Assembly: GCF_021390545.1 (NCBI RefSeq)
Contig: NZ_JAJUWR010000021.1
Span: 53,794-117,793, forward strand
Length of the DNA stretch: 64,000 bases
Reading direction: 5' to 3'
From: Algoriphagus sp. AGSA1
Lineage (GTDB): Bacteria; Bacteroidota; Bacteroidia; Cytophagales; Cyclobacteriaceae
The notes under the pieces are model-generated. The model was not told the origin of the DNA. It saw only the letters and a program-made list of their open reading frames with translations, and ran no database searches. Both the position numbers and the translations under genes were made by a program. Position 1 is the first letter of the stretch. Every line of letters begins with the position of its first letter. Shown piece by piece: positions 9,344-17,387 of this stretch.

Positions 9344-9367
9344 GTGTGGTAGGATGCTGGATGTCCG
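9329..9367 (+). repeat. 39-bp direct repeat, copy 1 (rpiB 3' end)
   Basis: This 39-base block (starts atcgcctgtagctaagtgtg, ends ggatgtccg) is identical to 10641-10679. It covers the last codons and stop of rpiB and 24 bases beyond. The two copies bracket the mobile mystery A/B genes. Weaker similarity extends upstream into rpiB coding sequence in both copies. Confidence 0.9.
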
Positions 9368-9392
9368 TTGTAGGATGAAAAACTTTTATGTA

Positions 9393-9989
9393 TTAGTGCT
9401 TAGCAAAGTCGATTAATGGATTTATGTCTCCTTGGTCAGCATTTTTTAGGGCAGAAATATATGCTTTTCTCGTTTCGTCCGCTTTGACCATATTTGATTT
9501 ATTCCATGAGAAGATTTCTTCTTTAAATATGGATTCCATGATGATATCTGCCATCAGTCTTGAATGCCGTCCATTCCCATTTGGGAAACAATGAATTGCA
9601 ACTATTCTGTGTTTGAAACGAATAGCTATTTCATCTGGCTTAAAAACATTATGCTCGATCCAATATTTAGTATCGTCAATCAGCTTTTTTAACTCTACTC
9701 CAATCTGATTCCAAGGTATTCCAAGATTTTTATTACTCCTCCTAAATTCTCCAGCCCATTTCCAGACATCTCCGTACATTTTTTTGTGTAAATTTCTGAT
9801 GAATTTTTCTGTTAGGATTTTTTCCGTTTTTAGATTTGTATGGATTGTCCACTCCACAGCTTTTTCGATGTTTAGCTGCTCGAATTCATCCAACTCTTTC
9901 TGGGTAGTAATTGAACTAATCTAAAGTCCTTCTTTTTCATCTTCATCAATTGGAGTCTGTCCCTCACCATATTGTAGTTCTAATCCCAT
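9393..9989 (-). pseudogene. Mobile mystery protein B (Fic family), interrupted by an in-frame stop
   Basis: The natural start is the ATG at 9989, which overlaps the end of the partner gene and encodes MGLELQYGEGQTPIDEDEKE, the usual N-terminus of mobile mystery protein B. Codon 23 is TAG (9921-9923). After it the same frame continues uninterrupted (ELDEFEQLNIEKAVEW) to 9393. The Fic core is present with AIHCFPNGNGRHSR, a variant of HPFxxGNGR whose second residue is Cys but whose catalytic His and the GNGR loop are kept. Fic proteins usually transfer AMP or another group to target proteins. A shortened 166-aa product from a TTG at 9893 is possible. An uncorrected sequencing error at one base is the main alternative to real inactivation. 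Confidence 0.8.
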
Positions 9990-10441
9990 ATTGATTTTCT
10001 CATTTCTCTCTTGATTTCAGCAGTCAATTCCTTAATTGATTCAATGACCTTCTCTTCCTTGATACCCTGGTTTTCCAATTGCATATTCTGATTTGTTCGC
10101 AAGACAATTTTACGAGCTAATTTTTCAGCATGTTTATTTACTAGATTGTCTATTGTCTCATCTTTTGGGACGAATCCATATACAAATTGCAAATCCAATG
10201 CCTCTCCCAATTGCCTCAGCGTTTTTAGGTTTATAGAGCCCTTTTCTTCACTTTCCTCAATTCTTTTCACACCTTGTCTGGTCATATTCAGCCTTGAACC
10301 TAATTGTGCCAAAGTCATATTGAGAGCAGTGCGAATTGTGTGGATCCAACCTCTTGTAGGAATCTTAGTTTCCTTTGCAGTGTGAAAAGTTTTCAGTTTT
10401 TGGTCCAGTTGCTCGATTAGGAGTTTATTTTTATTTCTCAT
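9980..10441 (-). CDS. Mobile mystery protein A (XRE-type HTH regulator)
   Basis: This 153-residue protein has the family's layout: a basic N-terminus (MRNKNKLLIEQLDQKLKTF), the signature IPTRGWIHTIRTALNMTLAQ, a helix-turn-helix (LAQLGSRLNMTRQGVKRIEESE) and LRQLGEALDLQFVYGFVP. The family is known to occur always next to a Fic protein in mobile regions. The ATG at 10441 is chosen over 10507, whose extra residues come from the AT-rich promoter. The stop overlaps the start of the B gene by ten bases. A role as antitoxin-like partner and autoregulator is inferred from the pairing and the upstream palindrome. Confidence 0.88.
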   Translation of the reverse strand: MRNKNKLLIEQLDQKLKTFHTAKETKIPTRGWIHTIRTALNMTLAQLGSRLNMTRQGVKRIEESEEKGSINLKTLRQLGEALDLQFVYGFVPKDETIDNLVNKHAEKLARKIVLRTNQNMQLENQGIKEEKVIESIKELTAEIKREMRKSIWD

Positions 10442-10464
10442 TGTCCTGTAAACAAATGTGGTTA

Positions 10465-10498
10465 CAAATATATAAAAATGTAAATATAAGTATTTACA
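10465..10498 (-). promoter_or_regulatory. Promoter and operator candidate of the mobile mystery pair
   Basis: On the minus strand, TATATTTG (10465-10472) matches the Bacteroidota -7 consensus TAnnTTTG, 24 bases before the ATG at 10441. Just upstream sits a perfect 8-bp palindrome with a 4-base spacer (TGTAAATA-taag-TATTTACA, 10479-10498), placed where a repressor would block polymerase. A TTG overlapping the distal edge of the palindrome could be the -33 element, though the spacing is a little long. Autoregulation by protein A is inferred. Confidence 0.45.
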
Positions 10499-10582
10499 AT
10501 ATAGCATAAAGTCAATGAATAAGTTGACAAATAATGATAAAAGTCAATGAAAATGATTACAAAAGACTTAGGAATGCGAGGC

Positions 10583-10655
10583 GAGGCTTTCTTAACCGGC
10601 AGTCTTCAAAGGTAGAAGACACGAGAATAGGGTGAACAAAATCGCCTGTAGCTAA
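10583..10655 (+). pseudogene. Decayed rpiB 3'-end remnant
   Basis: Translated in two frames joined by a single-base insertion near 10604, this stretch reads EAFLTGS then FKGRRHENRVNKIACS and stop. This parallels the intact RpiB end EIFLTTEF-EGGRHQNRVNKIACS. It lacks the rest of the gene. It is more diverged than the adjoining 39-bp repeat. The simplest reading is that a second allele of the rpiB 3' end was left behind when the mobile mystery genes arrived. Confidence 0.7.
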
Positions 10656-10679
10656 GTGTGGTAGGATGCTGGATGTCCG
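10641..10679 (+). repeat. 39-bp direct repeat, copy 2
   Basis: This block is identical to 9329-9367 and starts 1312 bases after it. It forms the far edge of the mobile mystery insertion and ends 11 bases before a terminator-like hairpin that probably served the original rpiB gene. Confidence 0.9.
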
Positions 10680-10690
10680 GTGTTATACAC

Positions 10691-10729
10691 AAAAAAGCCA
10701 AACTTGATAATTCAGGTTTGGGCTTTTTC
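10691..10729. terminator. Bidirectional terminator, probably the original rpiB terminator
   Basis: An imperfect inverted repeat (AAAGCCAAACTTGA, then TCAGGTTTGGGCTTT, with a TAAT loop, one bulge and one wobble) is flanked by an A run on the left and a T run on the right. It lies just past the rpiB remnant, so it now sits 1.35 kb from the intact rpiB stop. Confidence 0.7.
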
Positions 10730-10855
10730 TTTCGAAACCCCGAGTGTAGCGGAACCTTTTTATTTTGCTTGTTTATGGCAAAACGGATAGTATTGGTTTA
10801 TGAAATGTACTTTTTGTACTTTGAAAGTAGCTTTCCAAAATCGTTAAACTGACAA

Positions 10856-11596
10856 ATGAACAAGGGATTGATCCTATTGAGTACTGTTGCCTTCATTTTC
10901 CAAGGAATAGCGTCTTTTGGGCAGTCACAGACTTATTTATCGCTTTACAGGGATCAGTTGCCCTATTTTCAAGAGTTGATCACCGGCGCACATTATGAAG
11001 ATCCCCCAAACAGCTATGTTGGACATCCATACCTATATGGCCGTGATTTTCAGGATGGCATTCTCACGATCAATAATGTAAGCTACACTGATGTGCCGCT
11101 TTTATATAATATGCATGAAGATGAATTGGTTACCTTTCATCCGATATACCTGAAGAAGATCAGGATAAAACCAGAAAAGGTAGAAGAGTTTCAAATGGAA
11201 GATGGGGGGCTTTTTCGGCGGTTTTCTGAAAACCCCAATTACCCACCTCATAAAAATGGGTTTTATGAGGTAGTTTCTGATGGGATGATTAAAGTATTAG
11301 TAAAGCATTATAAGAAAAAGACAGTTTACAGGGAGACAGGAAGAGTGACTTATACCTTTTTGGCCTCAGAGGATTTTTTCTATTGGTGGAGCGGGGAATT
11401 CGCACAAATAAAGAATGGGAATCAGGCGATGAAGGCACTTGGGCTTACTAAAAAAGACATCAGACATTTTATCAGGACTCAGGGGCTAGATCGGAATTTA
11501 AGCCTTCAGGAGTATTTGGTTCGCCTTGTCAATCTAAGCCAGAGTCCAGAAGTGGAATTTTCCGGGTTTGCGAAACAGAAAGGCTATGACAACTAG
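10856..11596 (+). CDS. Secreted hypothetical protein upstream of a DUF4249 gene
   Basis: This 246-residue protein has a clear signal peptide (MNKGLILLSTVAFIFQGIA, cleavage near SFGQ). The mature part is hydrophilic and aromatic-rich, with a segment HPYLYGRDFQDGILTINNV and a basic stretch VLVKHYKKKTVYRETGR, and ends in predicted helices. The family is not recognised. Its last codons overlap the ATG of the following DUF4249 lipoprotein gene by 11 bases, so the two are coupled and probably act together at the cell envelope. Confidence 0.75.
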   Translation: MNKGLILLSTVAFIFQGIASFGQSQTYLSLYRDQLPYFQELITGAHYEDPPNSYVGHPYLYGRDFQDGILTINNVSYTDVPLLYNMHEDELVTFHPIYLKKIRIKPEKVEEFQMEDGGLFRRFSENPNYPPHKNGFYEVVSDGMIKVLVKHYKKKTVYRETGRVTYTFLASEDFFYWWSGEFAQIKNGNQAMKALGLTKKDIRHFIRTQGLDRNLSLQEYLVRLVNLSQSPEVEFSGFAKQKGYDN

Positions 11597-12782
11597 AGGG
11601 CTAATGTTAGATGCGATATCCTTCGATTTTAGAGCAGGACAACTGTGCTTTTTTGTTGTAGCTTTAAGTTTCATCATCGGGTGTAGGGAACCATATAGCC
11701 CGGAAATTCTTCCTAAAGATGTAAAGGTATTGGTAGTAGAAGGATACTTGGATACAGAAGGCTTGCCAAGTATTTTGAGATTGAGTTTTACCAAGAATTT
11801 GGATGCTGAGGTAGATGAGGGGTTTCCAGAAGCTGAAGTTTACCTAAAAGCCGATTCGGGTGCTGAATTTCCTTTAACGGACATCGGAAACGGAGAATTT
11901 GAATTTGCTCAGGATATTCCTGAAGAAATGCAATATACCCTTCACATCGTCACCGAGGAAGGTAAAACATATACCTCGGAAAAGCTCTCACCGATCCTTA
12001 CGCCCGAAATTGCAGAACTGGGTTTTGAAAAAGACGAAGAGGGAGTAGAGATTTTCATTAGGACCAAAGGCGGACAAAATGCGGAATACTTTATGTGGGA
12101 CTATGAAGAGATCTATTCGTTTCGACCTGCTGTCCCCACCTACTTCAAATACGATGCAGCAAGTAAGGATATTGTCTATTTGGAAGAAAACGAGCGGACA
12201 GATATCTGCTATAGAGAGGGGACAAATGAAGAACTGATTTCCGAGACCTCCATTAGGTTTCAAGAGGACGTAGTATTTCGGAAGAAGTTGATAAAAATCT
12301 TCAATGGGGATGAGCGCCTATCGATGAAGTACAGTGTACTGGTTAGCCAAAGGGCTATCTCGAAAGATGCGGAGGAGTTTTGGAGGATTCTTAATAAAAA
12401 CTCTACTGAATTGGGCTCGATCTTTAGCCCACTTCCCTCAATTATGCCTAGTAACCTCAGACAGGAAGGGAATCCTGATGCTCCGGTAATTGGGTATGTA
12501 AGTATGGGGATTATACGTCAGCAAAGACTTTTTATCAGTTTACGTGAGGTGATGCCATGGCAGGTAGCTGATATTCCTGAATATTTCCAGTGTCAGGTAT
12601 CTGATGATACCATTCCGATCAGCGCCTATGAGGAGTTTTTTGGAAGTGGGGATTTTGTGCCTGCCACCCCCATTTCTGTTCCTGGGGTTCCCTACATCGT
12701 AGGCTATCAGGGAACGGAAAGGCGCTGTGCCGATTGCACGCTAAGAGGAACAAATGTAAAACCTGATTTTTGGGATGATTGA
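11586..12782 (+). CDS. DUF4249 family lipoprotein
   Basis: The 398-residue product has an N-terminal hydrophobic segment ending in a lipobox-like SFIIGC, so it is probably lipidated. It is followed by EPYSPEILPKDVKVLVVEGYL, the typical opening of DUF4249 proteins, and finishes with a cysteine pair in RRCADCTLRGTNVKPDFW, also characteristic. The start at 11586 overlaps the previous stop. A TTG at 11568 is a less likely start. In Bacteroidota this family normally sits beside a TonB-dependent receptor with a carboxypeptidase-like domain. None is present here; a small secreted unknown precedes it instead. Confidence 0.88.
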   Translation: MTTRGLMLDAISFDFRAGQLCFFVVALSFIIGCREPYSPEILPKDVKVLVVEGYLDTEGLPSILRLSFTKNLDAEVDEGFPEAEVYLKADSGAEFPLTDIGNGEFEFAQDIPEEMQYTLHIVTEEGKTYTSEKLSPILTPEIAELGFEKDEEGVEIFIRTKGGQNAEYFMWDYEEIYSFRPAVPTYFKYDAASKDIVYLEENERTDICYREGTNEELISETSIRFQEDVVFRKKLIKIFNGDERLSMKYSVLVSQRAISKDAEEFWRILNKNSTELGSIFSPLPSIMPSNLRQEGNPDAPVIGYVSMGIIRQQRLFISLREVMPWQVADIPEYFQCQVSDDTIPISAYEEFFGSGDFVPATPISVPGVPYIVGYQGTERRCADCTLRGTNVKPDFWDD

Positions 12783-12868
12783 ATAGGTCAAGGGAAAAAT
12801 GATGGACTTTTAGCGATTCTTAAATGAAAAGCTTAGAAAGAAATAGTATTGTTTCAAAAATCGAAAGG

Positions 12869-12985
12869 AGGCTGTCTCATAGCTCATAATTGTTACATTG
12901 AGCGAAGTCGAAATGGGCTTAATTAGCTTATAAAAGGCTTCGACTTCGCTCAGCCTGACAAGAAAACCTACTTATGAGACAGCCT
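12869..12985. repeat. Nested palindromic intergenic repeat / possible two-way terminator
   Basis: There are two nested inverted repeats. The outer 13-bp arms are AGGCTGTCTCATA (12869-12881) and TATGAGACAGCCT (12973-12985). The inner 13-bp arms are GAGCGAAGTCGAA (12900-12912) and TTCGACTTCGCTC (12939-12951). Lying between two convergent genes, it can fold into a long cruciform or hairpin. The motif resembles a dispersed palindrome often seen between genes in Bacteroidota, either a REP/MITE-like element or a termination structure. No coding frame is present. Confidence 0.75.
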
Positions 12986-13042
12986 TCTTAGGTTCTTTTG
13001 CATTGGATGCAGGTTTGCTATATTCATTACAGCATATGGTTT

Positions 13043-14656
13043 TTACAAACTTGTTTTCCCGTTAGCTACCTCGCTTGCCAGAATCAGGGCATTATATAGG
13101 TTTGCGATTTTTCCGGATTTGGAGATTTCTGAAAGAGACTTTACGGTTCCATCCACATCCACTGTTATGCTGGGAGAAATCCCTGATTCCATGATGATTT
13201 TCTTTACTTGGGCGGCGCTTAAACCAGGAAAATAGGACCTGATCATCGCAGCTACGCCGGCCACCGCTGGAGCTGCCATAGAGGTGCCTCCCTGGAATTC
13301 ATATGAATCACCTGGCATAGTAGAATAGATTTTGTCTCCAGGGGCAAAGATATCTACGCTCTTTTGGCCATAGTTGGAAAACACAGCGATCATATTAGGC
13401 CCATAAGCTGAGGTCAGTGCCCCTACAGTCAGGTAGTTGCTGGCTATTTCTTGGGATTGATCGTTCGGGAAATTATGATTTTCCGAAGAGTCAAGATTAT
13501 TTCCATCATTTCCTGCGGCATGGACAAATAGTACATCCTTGGCAGCCGCATAGCTTAGGGCATCATATACCCATTCTGAGTTGGGAGAAAAACCTTTTCC
13601 AAAACTGGCATTGATCACTTTGGCGCCGTTGTCAGCCGCATACCGTATGGCCAGAGCTATGTCTTTGTCATATTCATCCCCATTGGGGACTGCCCGGATG
13701 GCCATGATTTTCACATTTTTTGCCACTCCATTTACCCCTTTCTTATTGTTCCGGGTGGCAGCGATGATGCCTGTTACATGTGAGCCATGACTTTCGCCTT
13801 GATCTCGAAACATAGGGTTCCCGTTCCCATAGCCAGTATCAGACACGTCATAAGGGTCGTCCCCCACCGGGGTTCTTCCGTTGAAGTCCACATTTAGATT
13901 ATAATTAAGCTGTGCTTCATAGTACTCAATCCCATTTTGCAAGTCTTTTATAGCATCTGGAATATCCTGTCCCATCGCCGCGACTTGCATAAGCATTCCT
14001 ACCACCCCTTCTTCCTGCGCATTTTTGGGAGTGTAGTTTTCTAAGTCTTCGAGGGAATACACTTCCTTGCCCAGTGCCTCTTGTATATTTCGGTTAGCCA
14101 TGCTGACCAACTGTTCGATTTGCTTGATCTGAGGCAAGGTAGCCTGAGCCTCGCCAAGCTTTTCGTCCAATTGCGACTTAGCTGATAGCTGATAAGCATC
14201 ATCTCCGATTTTCAACCTCAGTATCCTGGCCATTTCCAGTTGCTCATTGTAGGATTCACCGAGAAAGTTATAGCCATGTATGTCATCCACATAGCCGTTT
14301 CCGTCGTCATCTATCCCGTTCCCCGGCTTTTCACCTGGATTGGTCCAGAGAATATCCTTGATGTCCTCATGATCCAGATCAATACCTGAGTCAATCACCG
14401 CTACGATCACCTGCTCGCCTTTTTTCTTTTTCAAAAGTTCGGTGTAAGCACGATCCACGCTCATCCCGGGAATGGTGTCTTTATGTAGATCTAGATGCCC
14501 CCAGTGTCTGGATTGCTGATCGGTGAGTTCGGCTACTTTGGGACTGGTATTGGTATAACTGATGGGTGGTGCTGTCAATACTAATGAGGAATTACATCCC
14601 ATCACGAGCAGGCCTATGCCTAGTCCTGCCAAAATTTGGATCTTGCTTTTAATCAT
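13043..14656 (-). CDS. S8 family (subtilisin-like) serine peptidase, lipoprotein
   Basis: The 537-residue protein begins MIKSKIQILAGLGIGLLVMG followed by Cys, a lipoprotein signal. The catalytic triad is complete: Asp in VIVAVIDSGIDLDHED, His in ESHGSHVTGIIAA and Ser in GGTSMAAPAVAGVAAM, with the oxyanion Asn in HAAGNDG. A roughly 130-residue helical insertion separates the Asp and His motifs. The ATG at 14656 gives the clean signal peptide; the frame extends upstream to 14677. It probably acts in the envelope or outside the cell. The gene converges with the DUF4249 gene across the palindrome. Confidence 0.93.
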   Translation of the reverse strand: MIKSKIQILAGLGIGLLVMGCNSSLVLTAPPISYTNTSPKVAELTDQQSRHWGHLDLHKDTIPGMSVDRAYTELLKKKKGEQVIVAVIDSGIDLDHEDIKDILWTNPGEKPGNGIDDDGNGYVDDIHGYNFLGESYNEQLEMARILRLKIGDDAYQLSAKSQLDEKLGEAQATLPQIKQIEQLVSMANRNIQEALGKEVYSLEDLENYTPKNAQEEGVVGMLMQVAAMGQDIPDAIKDLQNGIEYYEAQLNYNLNVDFNGRTPVGDDPYDVSDTGYGNGNPMFRDQGESHGSHVTGIIAATRNNKKGVNGVAKNVKIMAIRAVPNGDEYDKDIALAIRYAADNGAKVINASFGKGFSPNSEWVYDALSYAAAKDVLFVHAAGNDGNNLDSSENHNFPNDQSQEIASNYLTVGALTSAYGPNMIAVFSNYGQKSVDIFAPGDKIYSTMPGDSYEFQGGTSMAAPAVAGVAAMIRSYFPGLSAAQVKKIIMESGISPSITVDVDGTVKSLSEISKSGKIANLYNALILASEVANGKTSL

Positions 14657-14912
14657 AGTTAAAAGTAACGCCCGCACTTCAAAAAGTGTGGATTTTTACC
14701 TGTTAAAAATGGTGAAGTGATATCGGATTTACATGAATGGCTAAGGCGAATAATCTAAAGAATACTGTCTATATACTATAGTTGCTACTCAATATCCTAA
14801 GGGAGTCTTGATGAAAGTGTGGGCTGTTATGCAGTTATTATTTTGTCATAGACCTGGGAATTATCAAGCACACTCTTTGTCGTCTGGGCTCCTGAGATAG
14901 TTTAGGGGGCAA

Positions 14913-15332
14913 TTATTTCCCTATCAACTTCTCCAGTCTGTTCATCATTTCATCTTTCTCCTTGAGCATGCGCTCATATAAGGCGATTTTTTCTTCGTGG
15001 AGTTGAATGATTTTCTCAGCTGGGTGAAAATTGATTGTTCCTTTATTGAAAGCATTGTCAAATGCGTGATCACCGAATGAATTTGATATAAAATTCACTG
15101 CCTGTTCCTCGTCAAAATTCTGGAATGCTTCTACGGGAAGCTTGAGTACTTCAGCGATCTGTGAAAGCAGACTTGCTTCGATTTCTTCTTTTTGCTCTAG
15201 CAAGGAGATTTTCTTTTGGTTCCAATCCTCCCCAAGCTCATAGGCCAAAGCTTCCTGCTTGATTCCCAGCATTTCCCTGAAGCGTTTGACATTACGGCCT
15301 TGATGGATTTGTTTGGATGGGGAGTCGGTCAT
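14913..15332 (-). CDS. XRE-family helix-turn-helix protein, 139 aa
   Basis: An N-terminal helix-turn-helix domain (NVKRFREMLGIKQEALAYEL followed by WNQKKISLLEQKEEI, about residues 14-70) is followed by a linker. A C-terminal amphipathic helix (EKIIQLHEEKIALYERMLKE) probably forms a coiled coil for dimerisation. This two-part layout is common among small Bacteroidota regulators. The target is unknown. It is flanked by gene-free sequence on both sides, so it is probably monocistronic. Confidence 0.85.
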   Translation of the reverse strand: MTDSPSKQIHQGRNVKRFREMLGIKQEALAYELGEDWNQKKISLLEQKEEIEASLLSQIAEVLKLPVEAFQNFDEEQAVNFISNSFGDHAFDNAFNKGTINFHPAEKIIQLHEEKIALYERMLKEKDEMMNRLEKLIGK

Positions 15333-16073
15333 GATTTACTTCTTTTTAGTACTATTTGGGAAGTCCTGCCCTGCAGGCAAGAACAGGCTGAGATTGATTG
15401 CTGTCTTAATTCAAATTTAAACCTTTCCGGCATTAGATGCAGGAATGGAGATTCATTTTCCTAGGTAAAATAGGGATTTGGCAGGGATAATTTATGCGAT
15501 TACCTAAAAAACCGGACAAGCTCTGTCGGAAGATACTTTAAAGTAGGATGATGGATGTGGATTGCAGAAGGAATCACAATCATCTGAATTTCCCAAGAAA
15601 AAGTACTCGACGAGCTATATTTTGGTGGGCTGTTGCATAGGGAGAAGATTATGGGGAGGTAGTATGCTTTCTATGAACCTTTAAAATAGGAATTGCAAAT
15701 TCAAGGGGATATAAAGCATGGTTACAATCTATCCTGAGATGGAGATAAAGTCGGTTGTTGCAAACTCTTAAAAGCATTGCTTAGAAAAAAGATCTGCATT
15801 AAATTTGGGTTTTTGATTTTGTTACTAATGATGAAGTTTTTATAAAAATATAGAAAGACTAGCCAGCTGGTCGGGAGTGTTTCCAGTAAATATTTTTTGC
15901 AAGCAGATTTTAATTTATAAGTATTTTGGCCTTTCTATTGGCTGATGATACTTTTGAAATCCAATCAACATGTAATGCGTCTTTTCTTATCATTACAAAT
16001 TAATGGCATCAAATTATTAATGCTGCCGATATATAGTAAGTATACTTATTTCAGCTACGGTGAATTTGAAATT
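15333..16073. other. Intergenic stretch without a supported gene
   Basis: This 741-bp AT-rich stretch lies between the HTH gene and the end of the permease gene, both on the minus strand. A 66-codon plus-strand frame near 15945 is low-complexity and looks like chance. It should hold the HTH gene promoter and possibly the end signal of the eut transcript, but I see no convincing motif for either. A short palindrome around the ccctgcaggc near 15370 has no assigned role. Confidence 0.6.
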
Positions 16074-17387
16074 TCACCCTTTTCTCTGATACCACCGAAA
16101 ACTCACATACCCAAAACCTACCAATCCCCAGAAAATAGCCATTAAAGTCAGGTTGTAAATGCTCATGGCTACCATGGCTATCACAGCTATTCCTAGAGCG
16201 ATGGCTGGAAAATAAGGGTATAGCGGCACTCGAAAAGGCCTCTCTAAATCTGCGTGATTTTTCCTTAAAGCAAAGAATGCAATCATAGAGACAATGTAAA
16301 GTGTCAAGGCTCCAAAGCATGCAATGGTAATGATTTCCCCGGTTTTACCAGTCAGCAATGCCAAAATCCCAATTCCCATGTTTACGATTAAGGCATTTAC
16401 CGGAGTCTTGGTTTTCGCATTTACTTTCCCCACAAAAGGTGTGACATATCGCTCTCTTCCCAGTTCCAAGGTGGATCGCCCTGCAGCCAAGATGATTCCA
16501 TGAAAGGAGGCCACCAGCCCAAAAAGACCAACCGTAATCAATAGATGATATAGGATATTGCTTTCGCCTACGATCCTGGCCAAAGCCAGCGGAAGGGGAG
16601 AATCTGAGGGCTCCACGCTTCCCGGAGGATAGACGATAGCCTCCCAACCTGCAACTCCAATAGAAGAAGTGAAGGTCAGCAGACATAAAATCACCAGGGT
16701 CAGAATCGCCGAACCGAACCCTATCAGAATATTGCGCTGCGGGTTTTTGGCTTCTTCTGCCACATTTGCCACGCCTTCTATTGCCAAGAAAAACCAGATC
16801 GCAAAAGGGATAGCGGCGAAAGCTCCTCCCCATCCATTTGGAAGAGCATTGTGGGTCAGGTTTTCAAATTTGAATTCGGTAAAGCTGACTCCGGAAAAAA
16901 GCAGCAATTCTGCCACAGCGATAATGGTAATGACCAGTTCGAAGTAGGCGGCAAACTTCACCCCGGAGATATTGATTGCCGTGAAAATCAAATAGGCTGT
17001 TATCGCGATAGTGGTAATATTGATATCCGGGAAAAAGACATTGAAATAGGCACCTATTGCAGCAGCTATGGCCGGTGGAGCGAATATAAATTCTATGCTC
17101 TGAGCCATTCCAGCCAGAAATCCCCAGTTTTTACCTAATCCCAACCGTGCATAATCAAAGGCTCCTCCGGCTTTGGGAATGGCGCAGGCCATCTCTGTAT
17201 AGCTGAAGGTGAAAGTGACATACATGATGATGATAAAAAGGGTGGCAACAGCCAGGCCAAGGGTTCCTCCTTCGGCCAAACCGAGGTTCCAGCCGAAGTA
17301 CATTCCAGAGATGACATAACCCACGCCCAGCCCCCAAAGCATAAATGGCCCCAGCGTGCGTTTTAATTCAGTTTTTTCCTGATTCAT
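16074..17387 (-). CDS. Ethanolamine permease (APC superfamily)
   Basis: This 437-residue amino acid/polyamine/organocation permease has about 12 membrane segments. It begins with GPFMLWGLGVGYVISGMYFG and contains YTEMACAIPKAGGAFDYAR, which fit the ethanolamine permease group. It is encoded directly after eutC, with a 20-base overlap (its ATG at 17387 precedes the eutC stop), so import of ethanolamine for the adjacent lyase is the natural role. It is the last gene of the three-gene operon. Confidence 0.9.
   Translation of the reverse strand: MNQEKTELKRTLGPFMLWGLGVGYVISGMYFGWNLGLAEGGTLGLAVATLFIIIMYVTFTFSYTEMACAIPKAGGAFDYARLGLGKNWGFLAGMAQSIEFIFAPPAIAAAIGAYFNVFFPDINITTIAITAYLIFTAINISGVKFAAYFELVITIIAVAELLLFSGVSFTEFKFENLTHNALPNGWGGAFAAIPFAIWFFLAIEGVANVAEEAKNPQRNILIGFGSAILTLVILCLLTFTSSIGVAGWEAIVYPPGSVEPSDSPLPLALARIVGESNILYHLLITVGLFGLVASFHGIILAAGRSTLELGRERYVTPFVGKVNAKTKTPVNALIVNMGIGILALLTGKTGEIITIACFGALTLYIVSMIAFFALRKNHADLERPFRVPLYPYFPAIALGIAVIAMVAMSIYNLTLMAIFWGLVGFGYVSFRWYQRKG

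Noticed and set aside
10793..10823. TTG and TACTTTG as a promoter of the 246-aa secreted protein
   Set aside because: The -7 part is one base short of TAnnTTTG, so the match is too weak to list.
10658..10852. 64-aa plus-strand frame past the rpiB remnant
   Set aside because: It spans the terminator hairpin and has low-complexity sequence.
15945..16145. 66-aa plus-strand frame in the long gap before the permease gene
   Set aside because: Low-complexity residues, no recognisable pattern, AT-rich surroundings; likely chance.
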